Made by a program: the position numbers and the translations under genes
Shown here: in pieces, positions 18,249 to 26,391 of the stretch
How positions within the stretch are numbered: position 1 is the stretch's first letter
How the letters are laid out: each line of letters opens with the position of its first letter
Notes under the pieces: generated by a model
The model's input: only the letters and a program-made list of their open reading frames with translations
Database searches by the model: none
What the model was told of the DNA's origin: nothing
Assembly (NCBI RefSeq): GCF_001421165.1
Contig: NZ_LMKB01000001.1
Span: forward strand, 708,009-772,008
DNA from: Frigoribacterium sp. Leaf8
Lineage (GTDB): Bacteria > Actinomycetota > Actinomycetes > Actinomycetales > Microbacteriaceae
Reading direction: 5' to 3'
DNA length: 64,000 bases

Positions 18249-18325
18249 GTCGTCGCCCCCGACGGGCGGGGCGACGTCGTCGCCTCCGCTCGAGCGTCGG
18301 TCGGCACCGGCGTCACCGCACGAGG

Positions 18326-18365
18326 ACGCAGGAGGCGCGGGTCACGCGACCCGCGCCTCCTGCGT
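18326..18365. terminator. Hairpin terminator with GGAGGCGCGG core
   Basis: Perfect 18-bp arms with loop ACGC, identical in core and loop to the hairpin at 10842-10885. It lies between the convergent ends of the FadR-type regulator (18248) and the aquaporin gene (18387). Confidence 0.75.
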
Positions 18366-18386
18366 TCCCTGCCGCTCGGATGGCCG

Positions 18387-19169
18387 TCAGGCGCGACGGC
18401 GCAGGACGCGGTGGGCCAGGCCCGCCAGGGCGCCGCCGACCAGGGGTGCCACGAAGAAGACCCAGACCTGGGCCAGGGCGTCGGGGCCGCCGTAGAGGGC
18501 GGCCGCCAGCGAGCGGGCAGGGTTCACCGACGTGTTGCTCACGGGGATGCTGATCAGGTGGATCAGCGTCAGGGTCAGGCCGATCGCCAAGGGTGCCAGG
18601 GCCTTGTACTCACCCTTGGCGGTTACCGACAAGATTACGCCGACGAACACGGCCGTCAGCACGATCTCGGTGACGAGGACGGCTCCGAGGCCGAAACCGC
18701 CGGGCGACGATGCGCCGAAGCCGTTCGAGGCGAAGCCCGAGTCCCGGGCCGCGGCGAAGTAGCCGGCGGGGCCGTCGGCGGCGACGAGCGCCACGACGCT
18801 GGCTCCGGCGGCGGCCCCGACGAGCTGCGCGACGACGTAGCCGGGCACGCTCGACCACGGGGTCCGACGGGCCAAGGCGAAGCCGACCGTCACGGCCGGG
18901 TTGAAGTGGCCGCCCGAGATGTGGCCGACGGCGTAGATGCCGGCCGTCACGCTCAGGCCGAACGCCAGGGCCACGCCGAGGAAGCCGACCCCGAGCGCGT
19001 TGCCGTCGTCCGGGAACGACGACGCGAACACGGCCGTGCCCACGCCTCCGATGACGAGGAGGAACGCCCCGAACGCCTCGGAGGCGTACCGCGCGAGGGG
19101 CGCGTAGGTCTCGGCGTGCTGCGTGCGCTGTTCTTTCGTGGACCGGCTGGCGGGTGTGGTGCGAGGCAT
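18387..19169 (-). CDS. Aquaporin (MIP family, AqpZ-like)
   Basis: A 260-residue channel with six helices and both pore signatures, GGHFNPAVT and SVNPARS. The short loop structure and residues around the second NPA fit a water channel rather than a glycerol facilitator, though selectivity cannot be proven here. ATG 19169 follows GGGAG at good spacing; the frame extends upstream to 19850 only through low-complexity sequence and the Holin-X gene region. A G-rich stretch with repeated GGGCCGGGTG and GGGGGCCCGGTTC units lies at 19186-19290 upstream. Confidence 0.88.
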   Translation of the reverse strand: MPRTTPASRSTKEQRTQHAETYAPLARYASEAFGAFLLVIGGVGTAVFASSFPDDGNALGVGFLGVALAFGLSVTAGIYAVGHISGGHFNPAVTVGFALARRTPWSSVPGYVVAQLVGAAAGASVVALVAADGPAGYFAAARDSGFASNGFGASSPGGFGLGAVLVTEIVLTAVFVGVILSVTAKGEYKALAPLAIGLTLTLIHLISIPVSNTSVNPARSLAAALYGGPDALAQVWVFFVAPLVGGALAGLAHRVLRRRA

Positions 19170-19185
19170 GGGGACTCCCTGGTGT

Positions 19186-19290
19186 CGGGTTGGGACGAGT
19201 TGGGACGGGGTCGGGTGGGGCCGGGTGGGGCCGGGCCGGGACGAGTTCGGAGGGGGCCCGGTTCCGAGGGGGCCCGGTTCGGAGGGGGCG
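19186..19290. repeat. G-rich simple-sequence stretch
   Basis: Short repeated units (GTTGGGACGAG, GGGTGGGGCCG, GGAGGGGGCCCGGTTC) between the aquaporin start and the Holin-X gene end. It looks like slippage-prone sequence; G-quadruplex formation is possible on the plus strand. No gene is seen in it. Confidence 0.5.
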
Positions 19291-19294
19291 GCGG

Positions 19295-19690
19295 CTAGTC
19301 GGTCGACGAGGTGAGGTTCTTCACCGTGTCGGAGGGCACCGGCGGGATGCCTCGCTTGACGCCCTTCAGGCCGACGGCGACGAGCACCGCGGTGACGACC
19401 GCGAAGACGGCGAACGTGATGAGCGCGGCGGCCCAGAGGGGCAGGGCCAGGGCCAGCAGGGCGACGGCGGTGCCGGCCAGGAGGATCACGGTCATGATCG
19501 CGAGGACGGCTCCGACGGCGAGCAGCACGGCGCCGGACCGCGCGTCCCGAGCCCGACCGGCGACCTCGTCGCGGGCCGACCTCAGTTCGGCGCGCACGGC
19601 CTTGATGATGGGCTCGATCGCCCGGCTGCCGAGCTGGTCGCGGAACCTGCCGGCGAAGCCCGAGTCGGCCTGCTTGTCGTCGTCGCTCAT
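19295..19690 (-). CDS. Phage-holin-superfamily (Actinobacterial Holin-X) membrane protein
   Basis: A 131-residue protein: a charged amphipathic N-terminal half (residues 1-50), two adjacent hydrophobic helices (about 52-76 and 80-105), and a short polar tail. This is the layout of the chromosomal actinobacterial family PF07332. Despite the name these proteins are widespread outside prophages, and no lysin or phage gene is nearby. Function is unknown; membrane-stress or envelope roles are speculative. ATG 19690 is the natural start. No shared operon is evident with the aquaporin. Confidence 0.72.
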   Translation of the reverse strand: MSDDDKQADSGFAGRFRDQLGSRAIEPIIKAVRAELRSARDEVAGRARDARSGAVLLAVGAVLAIMTVILLAGTAVALLALALPLWAAALITFAVFAVVTAVLVAVGLKGVKRGIPPVPSDTVKNLTSSTD

Positions 19691-19888
19691 GGTGGTCGTC
19701 CTTCTCTCGGCGCGGCCACTCGTGGGTGGCCGGGGATCGCGGTGCCGCGGTGCGGACGCGCTGTGTCTCGGTGACACACCATTCGGACGCGAGCGGCAGC
19801 CCACCCGTCATCGACCTCCAGCGAGCTTGCAGACTCGGGTCGACGGGCACTCGCGAAGCGGCCAGGCGGGGGGACAGCGCGGGCCTGT

Positions 19889-19966
19889 CCGGCGGACGGC
19901 GGGCGGCGGGCGGCGTCGTGCGGCGGACGGCGTCGGGCGGCGGGCGGCGGGCGGCGGGCGTCCGGC
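19889..19966 (+). repeat. GCGG-rich simple repeat
   Basis: Repeated CGGCGGGCGGCGGGCGGC and CGGCGGACGGCGT units directly upstream of the small membrane protein gene at 19985. It occupies most of the gap after the Holin-X gene. I see no gene in 19691-19984; the promoter of the next gene must lie in or beside this stretch. Confidence 0.5.
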
Positions 19967-19984
19967 GTGCGGCAAGATGGCCTG

Positions 19985-20509
19985 GTGGCTCGACGCGAAC
20001 CTCCCGTCATCCGCATCGTCGCGTCGACCAGCGCCGCGGTGCGCCAGGCCGACGGGCCCGACCGACTCGCGCGCACCGACGCCGCCGTCGACCGGCTGCG
20101 CGAGGGCGGACGCTCCCGCGAGGACGCCCTCTACCTGCTGTCGTCCTACTGGACCGGCGAGCACGGCCGACAGCTGCCGAGCCCGCGCACGCTGATGATC
20201 ACCCTGGTGGTGACGCTGGTCGTCTGCATCGGGGCGGTCGTCGCGTTCGGCTCGACCGGCATCGCCTGGATCGCCGCCGTCTTCTTCGGCGGGGGACTGC
20301 TCGTGCGGGGGATCGTCGAGCTGTGGCGTCTCCACCGCAACTGGTACGGCTCGCGCGAGCGCCGCACCGCCGTCCGCTCCCTCGTGGGCGTCGCCCTCGA
20401 CGTCGTCGGCGTCTACCGCGACGGCTACCGCCTCCCCCGGGAGGCGCGCGCGGCCGACCGGCGCCAGGCCCGGTTCACGAGGTCGAGGCCGTCACCACGA
20501 CGACGGTGA
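19985..20509 (+). CDS. Two-helix membrane protein, unknown function
   Basis: A 174-residue protein: a charged N-terminal region containing REGGRSREDALYLLSSYW, two hydrophobic helices (about 68-88 and 92-112), and a basic C-terminal tail. No family is recognised. The start is uncertain: GTG 19985 lies just after CAAGAT, a possible -10 for a leaderless message; GTG 19967 in the same frame is the alternative. Neither has a Shine-Dalgarno sequence. Confidence 0.5.
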   Translation: MARREPPVIRIVASTSAAVRQADGPDRLARTDAAVDRLREGGRSREDALYLLSSYWTGEHGRQLPSPRTLMITLVVTLVVCIGAVVAFGSTGIAWIAAVFFGGGLLVRGIVELWRLHRNWYGSRERRTAVRSLVGVALDVVGVYRDGYRLPREARAADRRQARFTRSRPSPRRR

Positions 20510-20561
20510 CCGGACGGCCTCGTGGCCGTCGCCCGGCTCGGCCAGGCGCCGACCGGCGTCG

Positions 20562-21239
20562 TCAGTCGACCAGGATGCGGAGGGCTTCGACGAGCGCGCG
20601 GTTGCCGGCGCGGAGAGCCCCGACCTCGGCCTCGAGGGTGGTGAGGCGGCTGTCGGCGGGTGCGGCGGGTGCGGGTGTGGGTGCAGGTGCGGGTGCGGGT
20701 GCGGGCACGGATGCCGGCTCGGGCTGCAGGTCGGGTTGGCTCTCGGGCGTCGGCTCGGGCTCGGGCTCGGGGGCAGGATCGGACGCCACCCAGGGGTCCT
20801 GCTCGGGTTCGGCCTCCGGCTCAGGCTGCGGGTCGGACTCCGGGTCGGACGCGGCCTCGGTCTGCGGAACGGCCTCGGCCTGCGGCACGGACCCTGTCTG
20901 TGCGTCGGACTCGGCGTCGGGCTCGGGCTCGCGCGCGGGCTCCGGAGGTGCGGCGGGCTGCGGCGCGTCGATCGGTTCGTCGTCCGTGGGGGACTCGACC
21001 CGCGCCTCCTTGGTGGTCTTGACGACCTGCGAGAACTTGGGGCGGGGCTTCCGCTTCGGCTTGGCGGACTCGGGCGAGACCTCGTCGACCCAGTCGCTGA
21101 GGGTCTGCCGCGGGACGTTGAACTCTTCCGCGACGACGGTGAGCACGTTGCGGTCGGTCGGGTTGGTCATCCGACGCTGCAGCACGCGGGCCGTCGCGGC
21201 CTCTCGCGTCTCGTCGTCGTACCACTCGTCGAAAGGCAT
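20562..21239 (-). CDS. Transposase-type HTH protein with acidic Pro-rich linker and C-terminal zipper
   Basis: 225 residues. Residues 1-60 resemble the helix-turn-helix of IS3-family OrfA transposases (VLTVVAEEFNVPRQTLSDWV). A basic patch KPKRKPRPK follows at 60-70. Then comes a long Pro/Glu/Asp/Gln-rich low-complexity linker (75-185) with PAPAPAPAPTPAPAAP. The end is a short leucine-zipper-like helix (LTTLEAEVGALRAGNRALVEALRIL), the position of the OrfA zipper. There is no catalytic OrfB downstream and there are no flanking inverted repeats, so this looks like a domesticated DNA-binding protein rather than an insertion sequence. The role is unknown. Confidence 0.6.
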   Translation of the reverse strand: MPFDEWYDDETREAATARVLQRRMTNPTDRNVLTVVAEEFNVPRQTLSDWVDEVSPESAKPKRKPRPKFSQVVKTTKEARVESPTDDEPIDAPQPAAPPEPAREPEPDAESDAQTGSVPQAEAVPQTEAASDPESDPQPEPEAEPEQDPWVASDPAPEPEPEPTPESQPDLQPEPASVPAPAPAPAPTPAPAAPADSRLTTLEAEVGALRAGNRALVEALRILVD

Positions 21240-21307
21240 GCTCCGAGTCTAGGGATGCGCGAGTCCCTCTCTTGTCCGAATCGAGGGGGTGGTCCGTGCA
21301 TGACCGA

Positions 21308-21336
21308 TTGACAGGACATAAGGACATGGCTAGCCT
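21308..21336 (+). promoter_or_regulatory. Promoter and putative operator of the myo-inositol operon
   Basis: TTGACA (21308-21313), a 17-bp spacer and TAGCCT (21331-21336) fit a housekeeping promoter 73 bp before iolT. The segment TGACAGGACATA (21309-21320) overlaps the -35. Its complement TATGTCCTGTCA matches TATGTCGTGACA (33561-33572), upstream of the linked GntR gene, at 10 of 12 positions. A direct repeat GGACAT occurs at 21314 and 21322. Confidence 0.65.
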
Positions 21337-21408
21337 CGTCCTGTCGCCGTTGCAGGGCGACGACCCGCACCGACGCGGGAAGCTGTAACCACAACCAATG
21401 GAGGAATC

Positions 21409-22857
21409 GTGGTCACCGACACATCGGGCAGTTCGCCCCGAGTAGCTCTTCCCGCCCTGGTCTCGGGCCCGCACACCAAGCGTCTCGGCACCGTCGCGGT
21501 CATCGCCACCTTCGGTGGCCTGCTCTTCGGGTACGACACGGGCGTGATCAACGGCGCGCTCGACTCGATGGAGGAGAGCCTCGGGCTCACGCCGGCCAGC
21601 GAGGGCATCATGGTCTCGGCCATCCTCATCGGGGCCGCGGTCGGGGCGTTCTTCATCGGGCGCATCTCGGACGCCTTCGGGCGGAAGCCGACCATCAACA
21701 CCCTGGCCATCCTGTTCTTCTTCGCCGCGCTCGCCTGCGTGCTCGCCCCCACGTGGGAGTTCCTCACCGGGGCGCGGTTCTTCCTCGGCATCGCGGTCGG
21801 CGGGGCCTCGGTCACCGTGCCGGTGTTCCTAGCCGAACTCGCCCCCACCGAGCAACGCGGCGGACTCGTCAGTCGCAACGAGCTCATGATCGTCTCGGGG
21901 CAGCTCGCCGCCTTCACCATCAACGCCGTCATCGGCAGCGTCTGGGGCGAACACGACAACGTGTGGCGCTACATGCTCTCCGTCGCGGTGCTGCCCGCCA
22001 TCGCCCTCTTCATCGGCATGTTCCGTGTCCCCGAGAGCCCTCGCTGGCTCATCGCCAAGGGCCGCGACGACGACGCGCTCGCCGTGCTCAAGCAGATCCG
22101 GGCCGACGACCGCGCGGTGGCCGAGATGGCCGAGGTGCGCCTCCTGGCCGACGAGGAGAAAGAGGCCAAGAGCGCCCGCCTCGCCGACCTCATCGCCGAG
22201 CCCTGGCTCCGCAAGATCCTGTTCATCGGCATCGGCCTGGCCGTCGCTCAGCAGCTGACCGGCATCAACTCGATCATGTACTACGGCACCCAGGTGCTGC
22301 AGCAGTCCGGTTTCTCGCAGAGCGGGGCCCTGATCGCCAACGTCGGGGCAGGCGTCATCGCCGTCGTCGCGATGCTCGTCGCCCTGCGCATCATCAACAA
22401 GGTCGGACGGCGCACCATGCTCATGGCCGGCTTCGCCGGCGTCACGATCTTCCACCTGCTGATCGGCCTGTCGTCGCTGCTGATCCCCGAGGGGCTCGGC
22501 CGCGCGATCGTCGTCCTGATCTTCGTCATCGGCTTCGTCGGGACCATGCAGGGCACCATCGGCCCTCTCGTCTGGCTGATGCTCAGCGAGATCTTCCCCC
22601 TCAAGCTGCGCGGCGTCGGGATGGGGCTCACGGTGCTCATCCTCTGGTTGACCAACTTCGCCGTCAGCCTGCTGTTCCCGATCCTCGTCGCCGGCATCGG
22701 CATCTCGACGACGTTCTTCATCTTCGCCGTGCTCAACGCCGGGTCGTTCCTCTTCGCCGTGAAGAAGGTGCCCGAGACGAACGGGCGGTCGCTCGAGCAG
22801 CTCGAAGAGGACTTCAGCACCGGTGCCATCTACGTCGTGAAGAACGGCAAGAAGTGA
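21409..22857 (+). CDS. iolT: myo-Inositol:proton symporter, MFS sugar porter
   Basis: A 482-residue twelve-helix sugar porter. Signatures: GGLLFGYDTGVINGAL (helix 1), GRISDAFGRKP (loop 2-3), PESPRWLIAKGR (after helix 6), QQLTGINSIMYYG (helix 7) and PETNGRSLEQLE (end). It leads an operon of inositol-degradation genes, so myo-inositol uptake is the clear inference. GTG 21409 follows GGAGGA at 21400-21405. It is 40 bp ahead of iolC. Confidence 0.9.
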   Translation: MVTDTSGSSPRVALPALVSGPHTKRLGTVAVIATFGGLLFGYDTGVINGALDSMEESLGLTPASEGIMVSAILIGAAVGAFFIGRISDAFGRKPTINTLAILFFFAALACVLAPTWEFLTGARFFLGIAVGGASVTVPVFLAELAPTEQRGGLVSRNELMIVSGQLAAFTINAVIGSVWGEHDNVWRYMLSVAVLPAIALFIGMFRVPESPRWLIAKGRDDDALAVLKQIRADDRAVAEMAEVRLLADEEKEAKSARLADLIAEPWLRKILFIGIGLAVAQQLTGINSIMYYGTQVLQQSGFSQSGALIANVGAGVIAVVAMLVALRIINKVGRRTMLMAGFAGVTIFHLLIGLSSLLIPEGLGRAIVVLIFVIGFVGTMQGTIGPLVWLMLSEIFPLKLRGVGMGLTVLILWLTNFAVSLLFPILVAGIGISTTFFIFAVLNAGSFLFAVKKVPETNGRSLEQLEEDFSTGAIYVVKNGKK

Positions 22858-22897
22858 CCGCGACCGCACGCCACGCTCTCGAGAGGACGACCACGTC

Positions 22898-23872
22898 ATG
22901 ACCGACCACACCGACAACGACACCGCTCCGTACGACGTCCTCACCATGGGCCGCGTGGGCGTCGACATCTACCCGCAGCAGTCCGGCGTCCCGCTCGAAG
23001 AGGTCGAGACCTTCAGCAAATCCGTCGGTGGCAGCGCGACCAACGTCGCCATCGCGGCCGCCCGTCACGGCCGGCGGTCCGCGGTGGTCACCCGCACCGG
23101 CGACGATCCCTTCGGTCGCTACATCGTCCGAGAGCTCGAGCGGCTCGGCGTCTCGACCCGGCTCGTCTCGACCGTCGACGGGCTCAACACCCCCGTCACG
23201 TTCTGCGAGATCTTCCCGCCCGACGACTTCCCGCTGTACTTCTACCGGCAGCCGAAGGCACCCGACCTCATGATCACCGCGGGCTCGCTCGACCTCGCCG
23301 CCGTCGAGAAGGCCACGGTCTTCTGGGCCACGGTCACCGGCCTCAGCGAAGAACCGAGCAGACAGGCGCATCACGTGGCCTGGCAGGCCCGGGGTCGTCG
23401 GCCCCTGACCATCCTCGACCTGGACTACCGCCCCATGTTCTGGAAGAGCCCGGAGGTCGCCACCCGAGAGGTCGGCCGCGCTCTCGAGCACGTCACCGTC
23501 GCCGTCGGCAACCGCGAAGAGTGCGAGATCGCCGTCGGCGAGACCGAGCCCGAGCGGGCGGCCGACGCCCTCCTCGACCGGGGCGTCGAACTCGCCGTCG
23601 TCAAGCAGGGCCCCAAGGGCGTCCTCGCCAAGACGCGTGACGAGCGGATCGAGGTGCCGGCGCACGTCGTCCAGGTCATCAACGGCCTGGGGTCGGGCGA
23701 CGGGTTCGGGGGCGCCCTCTGCCACGGCCTGATCGAGGGGTGGTCGCTCGATCGCACCCTGCGCTTCGCCAACGCGGCCGGCGGCATCGTCGCCACCCGG
23801 TTCGAGTGCTCCACCGCCATGCCCACCACCGCCGAGGTCGAGGCCGTCCTCCAGGAGGCGCACCATGTCTGA
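22898..23872 (+). CDS. iolC: 5-Dehydro-2-deoxygluconokinase
   Basis: A 324-residue PfkB-family kinase. It phosphorylates 5-dehydro-2-deoxy-D-gluconate (DKG) to DKG 6-phosphate in inositol catabolism. It has the N-terminal substrate region SVGGSATNVAIAAARHG and the C-terminal ATP/catalytic motif NGLGSGDGFGGAL, with Ser replacing the usual Ala of GAGD and the catalytic Asp kept. The protein is single-domain, unlike the longer proteobacterial fusions that carry a DUF2090 domain. It overlaps the next gene by 8 bp. Confidence 0.9.
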   Translation: MTDHTDNDTAPYDVLTMGRVGVDIYPQQSGVPLEEVETFSKSVGGSATNVAIAAARHGRRSAVVTRTGDDPFGRYIVRELERLGVSTRLVSTVDGLNTPVTFCEIFPPDDFPLYFYRQPKAPDLMITAGSLDLAAVEKATVFWATVTGLSEEPSRQAHHVAWQARGRRPLTILDLDYRPMFWKSPEVATREVGRALEHVTVAVGNREECEIAVGETEPERAADALLDRGVELAVVKQGPKGVLAKTRDERIEVPAHVVQVINGLGSGDGFGGALCHGLIEGWSLDRTLRFANAAGGIVATRFECSTAMPTTAEVEAVLQEAHHV

Positions 23873-24788
23873 TCGCATCGCCCCGGTCCTCGACTTCGAG
23901 CGCCTCCGAACCCTCCGGGCCGCCGAGCCGCACCGGGTGGCCGAGATCCTCGCCGCCCGGACGCGACCCGCACCGCTGGGTGCGGACGGACGCCTCTTCA
24001 TCGTCGCGGCGGACCACCCCGCCCGGGGTGCCCTCGGCGTCCGAGGCGACTCGAGCGCCATGGCCGACCGGTACGACCTCCTCCGTCGCCTGGTCGTCGC
24101 CCTCGGCCGACCCGGCGTCGACGGGGTGCTCGGGACGCCCGACATCCTCGAGGACCTCGCCCTGCTCGGCGCGCTCGACGGCAAGGTCGTCGTCGGCAGC
24201 ATGAACCGCGGTGGTCTCCAGGGCGCCACGTTCGAGCTGGACGACCGGTTCACCGCGTACTCGGCCGCGTCGATCGCCGACTCCCGGTTCGACTTCGCCA
24301 AGCTGCTCGTGCGCGTCGCCCTCGACGACCCCGGCACGGCCTCCACGCTGGCCGCGACGGCACGCGCGGTGACCGAGTCGGCCAGGCTGCGCCTCCCGAT
24401 CATGCTCGAGCCCTTCATGAGTTCGTGGGTCGACGGACGGGTGACGAACGACCTGACGGCCGACGCCGTCATCAAGTCGGTCGCCATCGCGTCGGGCCTG
24501 GGCGAATCCTCCGCCTACAGCTGGCTCAAGCTGCCCGTCGTCGACGACATGGAACGCGTCATGGCGGCGACGACCCTGCCCACCCTGCTGCTGGGCGGTG
24601 ACCCCGCCGTCGACCCGGCCGACACCTACGCCCGCTGGGCCGCGGCCCTCGCGCTCCCGGGCGTCCGTGGGCTCGTCGTCGGGCGCACCCTGCTCTACCC
24701 GAGCGACGACGACGTCGCCGCAGCCGTGGACCACGCGGCCGGGCTCGTCCACCCACCCTCGACCACGAACGGATCGGCAGAACGATGA
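23865..24788 (+). CDS. Class I aldolase (DeoC/LacD-like), probable DKG-6-phosphate aldolase
   Basis: A 307-residue barrel protein often annotated as deoxyribose-phosphate aldolase in actinobacterial iol operons. Segments such as RLFIVAADHPARG, FDFAKLLVRVALDD, LPIMLEPFMSSW and YSWLKLPVVDDMERV (candidate Schiff-base Lys) fit the DeoC/LacD/FbaB superfamily. The operon has no class II iolJ, and DKG 6-phosphate must be cleaved to dihydroxyacetone phosphate and malonic semialdehyde. This gene, sandwiched between iolC and iolA with 8- and 4-bp overlaps, is the natural candidate. The reaction is inferred from position. Confidence 0.75.
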   Translation: MSDRIAPVLDFERLRTLRAAEPHRVAEILAARTRPAPLGADGRLFIVAADHPARGALGVRGDSSAMADRYDLLRRLVVALGRPGVDGVLGTPDILEDLALLGALDGKVVVGSMNRGGLQGATFELDDRFTAYSAASIADSRFDFAKLLVRVALDDPGTASTLAATARAVTESARLRLPIMLEPFMSSWVDGRVTNDLTADAVIKSVAIASGLGESSAYSWLKLPVVDDMERVMAATTLPTLLLGGDPAVDPADTYARWAAALALPGVRGLVVGRTLLYPSDDDVAAAVDHAAGLVHPPSTTNGSAER

Positions 24789-26317
24789 CCAGCACCACCA
24801 GCACGCACACCGGCACCACCGCCACCGATCGCCCCCTGGTCGCGCACTGGATCGACAACGTCGAGGTGCCCGGCACGAGCGGCCGCACCGCGCCCGTCTA
24901 CGACCCGGCCCTCGGCGTCGCGACGAAGGACGTCTCGCTCGCCGACGCCTCCGAGATCGAGGCCGCCGTCGCCTCGGCCCACCGCGCGTTCCCCGCCTGG
25001 CGCGACCTCTCGATCACGAAGCGCCAGCAGATCATGTTCCGTTTCCGTGAGCTGCTCAACGAGCGCAAGGGCGAGCTCGCCGAGATCCTCACGAGCGAGC
25101 ACGGCAAGGTGTTGAGCGACGCCCTCGGCGAGATCACCCGCGGCCTCGAGGTCGTCGAGTTGGCGACCGGGTTCCCCCACCTGATCAAGGGCGAGTTCTC
25201 GCAGCAGGTGTCCACCGGGGTCGACGTGTACTCGACCAAGGCGCCCCTCGGCGTGGTCGGCGTCATCAGTCCCTTCAACTTCCCGGCCATGGTGCCGATG
25301 TGGTTCTTCCCGATCGCGATCGCGGTCGGCAACACCGTCGTGTTGAAGCCGTCCGAGAAAGACCCGTCCAGTGCCATGTTCCTCGCCCGCCTCTTCGCCG
25401 AGGCCGGCTTGCCCGAGGGCGTGTTCAACGTCCTCCACGGCGACAAGGAGGCCGTCGACGGCCTGCTCGAGCACCCCGACGTGAAGGCCATTTCGTTCGT
25501 CGGGTCGACGCCCATCGCCCGGTACATCTACGAGACCGCCGCCCGGCACGGCAAGCGCGTCCAGGCCCTCGGCGGTGCCAAGAACCACATGCTCGTCCTG
25601 CCCGACGCCGACCTCGACCTCGTCGCCGACAGTGCGATCAACGCCGGATTCGGCTCGGCGGGCGAGCGCTGCATGGCGATCAGCGTGGTCGTCGCGGTCG
25701 AACCCGTGGCCGACGAACTGATCGAGAAGATCACCTCACGCATGGCCGGCCTCACCGTCGGCGACGGTCGCCGCAGCTGCGACATGGGCCCTCTCGTCAC
25801 CGAGCAGCACCGGGACAAGGTCGCGAGCTACATCGACATCGCCCTCGCCGACGGAGCCGACGTCGTCGTCGACGGCCGGGGCGTCGAGGTCGACGGTGAG
25901 GCCGACGGCTTCTGGCTCGGGCCCACCCTGATCGACAAGGTGCCGCTCACCAGCCGCGTCTACACCGAAGAGATCTTCGGGCCGGTGCTGTCGATCGTGC
26001 GCGTCGCGTCGTACGACGAGGGCGTCGCCCTCATCAACGCCGGTGCCTACGGCAACGGAACGGCGATCTTCACCAACGACGGAGGCGCGGCGCGGCGTTT
26101 CCAGGCAGAGATCGAGGTCGGCATGATCGGCATCAACGTGCCCATCCCGGTGCCCGTCGCGTACTACTCGTTCGGCGGCTTCAAGGACAGCATCTTCGGT
26201 TCGGACAAGGCCTACGGACTTCAGGGCTTCGAGTTCTACACCCGCGAGAAGGCGATCACGTCGCGCTGGCTGGACCCCAGCCACGGCGGCGTCGACCTGG
26301 GCTTCCCCCAGAACTGA
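24785..26317 (+). CDS. iolA: Malonate/methylmalonate-semialdehyde dehydrogenase (CoA-acylating)
   Basis: A 510-residue ALDH-superfamily enzyme. It has the MMSDH marks SPFNFPAMVPMWFFPIAIA, GDKEAVDGLL, FVGSTPIARYIY and the catalytic-Cys motif GFGSAGERCMAIS. It converts malonic semialdehyde to acetyl-CoA and CO2, the last step of the inositol pathway (family knowledge). The C-terminal FGGFKDSIFGS and FYTREKAITSRW segments are intact, so the protein looks full length. ATG 24785 overlaps the aldolase stop by 4 bp. Confidence 0.92.
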   Translation: MTSTTSTHTGTTATDRPLVAHWIDNVEVPGTSGRTAPVYDPALGVATKDVSLADASEIEAAVASAHRAFPAWRDLSITKRQQIMFRFRELLNERKGELAEILTSEHGKVLSDALGEITRGLEVVELATGFPHLIKGEFSQQVSTGVDVYSTKAPLGVVGVISPFNFPAMVPMWFFPIAIAVGNTVVLKPSEKDPSSAMFLARLFAEAGLPEGVFNVLHGDKEAVDGLLEHPDVKAISFVGSTPIARYIYETAARHGKRVQALGGAKNHMLVLPDADLDLVADSAINAGFGSAGERCMAISVVVAVEPVADELIEKITSRMAGLTVGDGRRSCDMGPLVTEQHRDKVASYIDIALADGADVVVDGRGVEVDGEADGFWLGPTLIDKVPLTSRVYTEEIFGPVLSIVRVASYDEGVALINAGAYGNGTAIFTNDGGAARRFQAEIEVGMIGINVPIPVPVAYYSFGGFKDSIFGSDKAYGLQGFEFYTREKAITSRWLDPSHGGVDLGFPQN

Positions 26318-26391
26318 CCGCCCGCCCGATCTGTCCCCAGGCAGTACCCCCGTGGCCCCCGGGCCGCCCGCTCGATGATGAGGTGGACGAC

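Noticed and set aside
19295-19690. Prophage remnant because of the holin-family protein
   Set aside because: Holin-X proteins are ordinary chromosomal genes in actinobacteria and no other phage gene is nearby.
20562-21239. Intact insertion sequence
   Set aside because: No second transposase gene, terminal inverted repeats or target duplication are visible.
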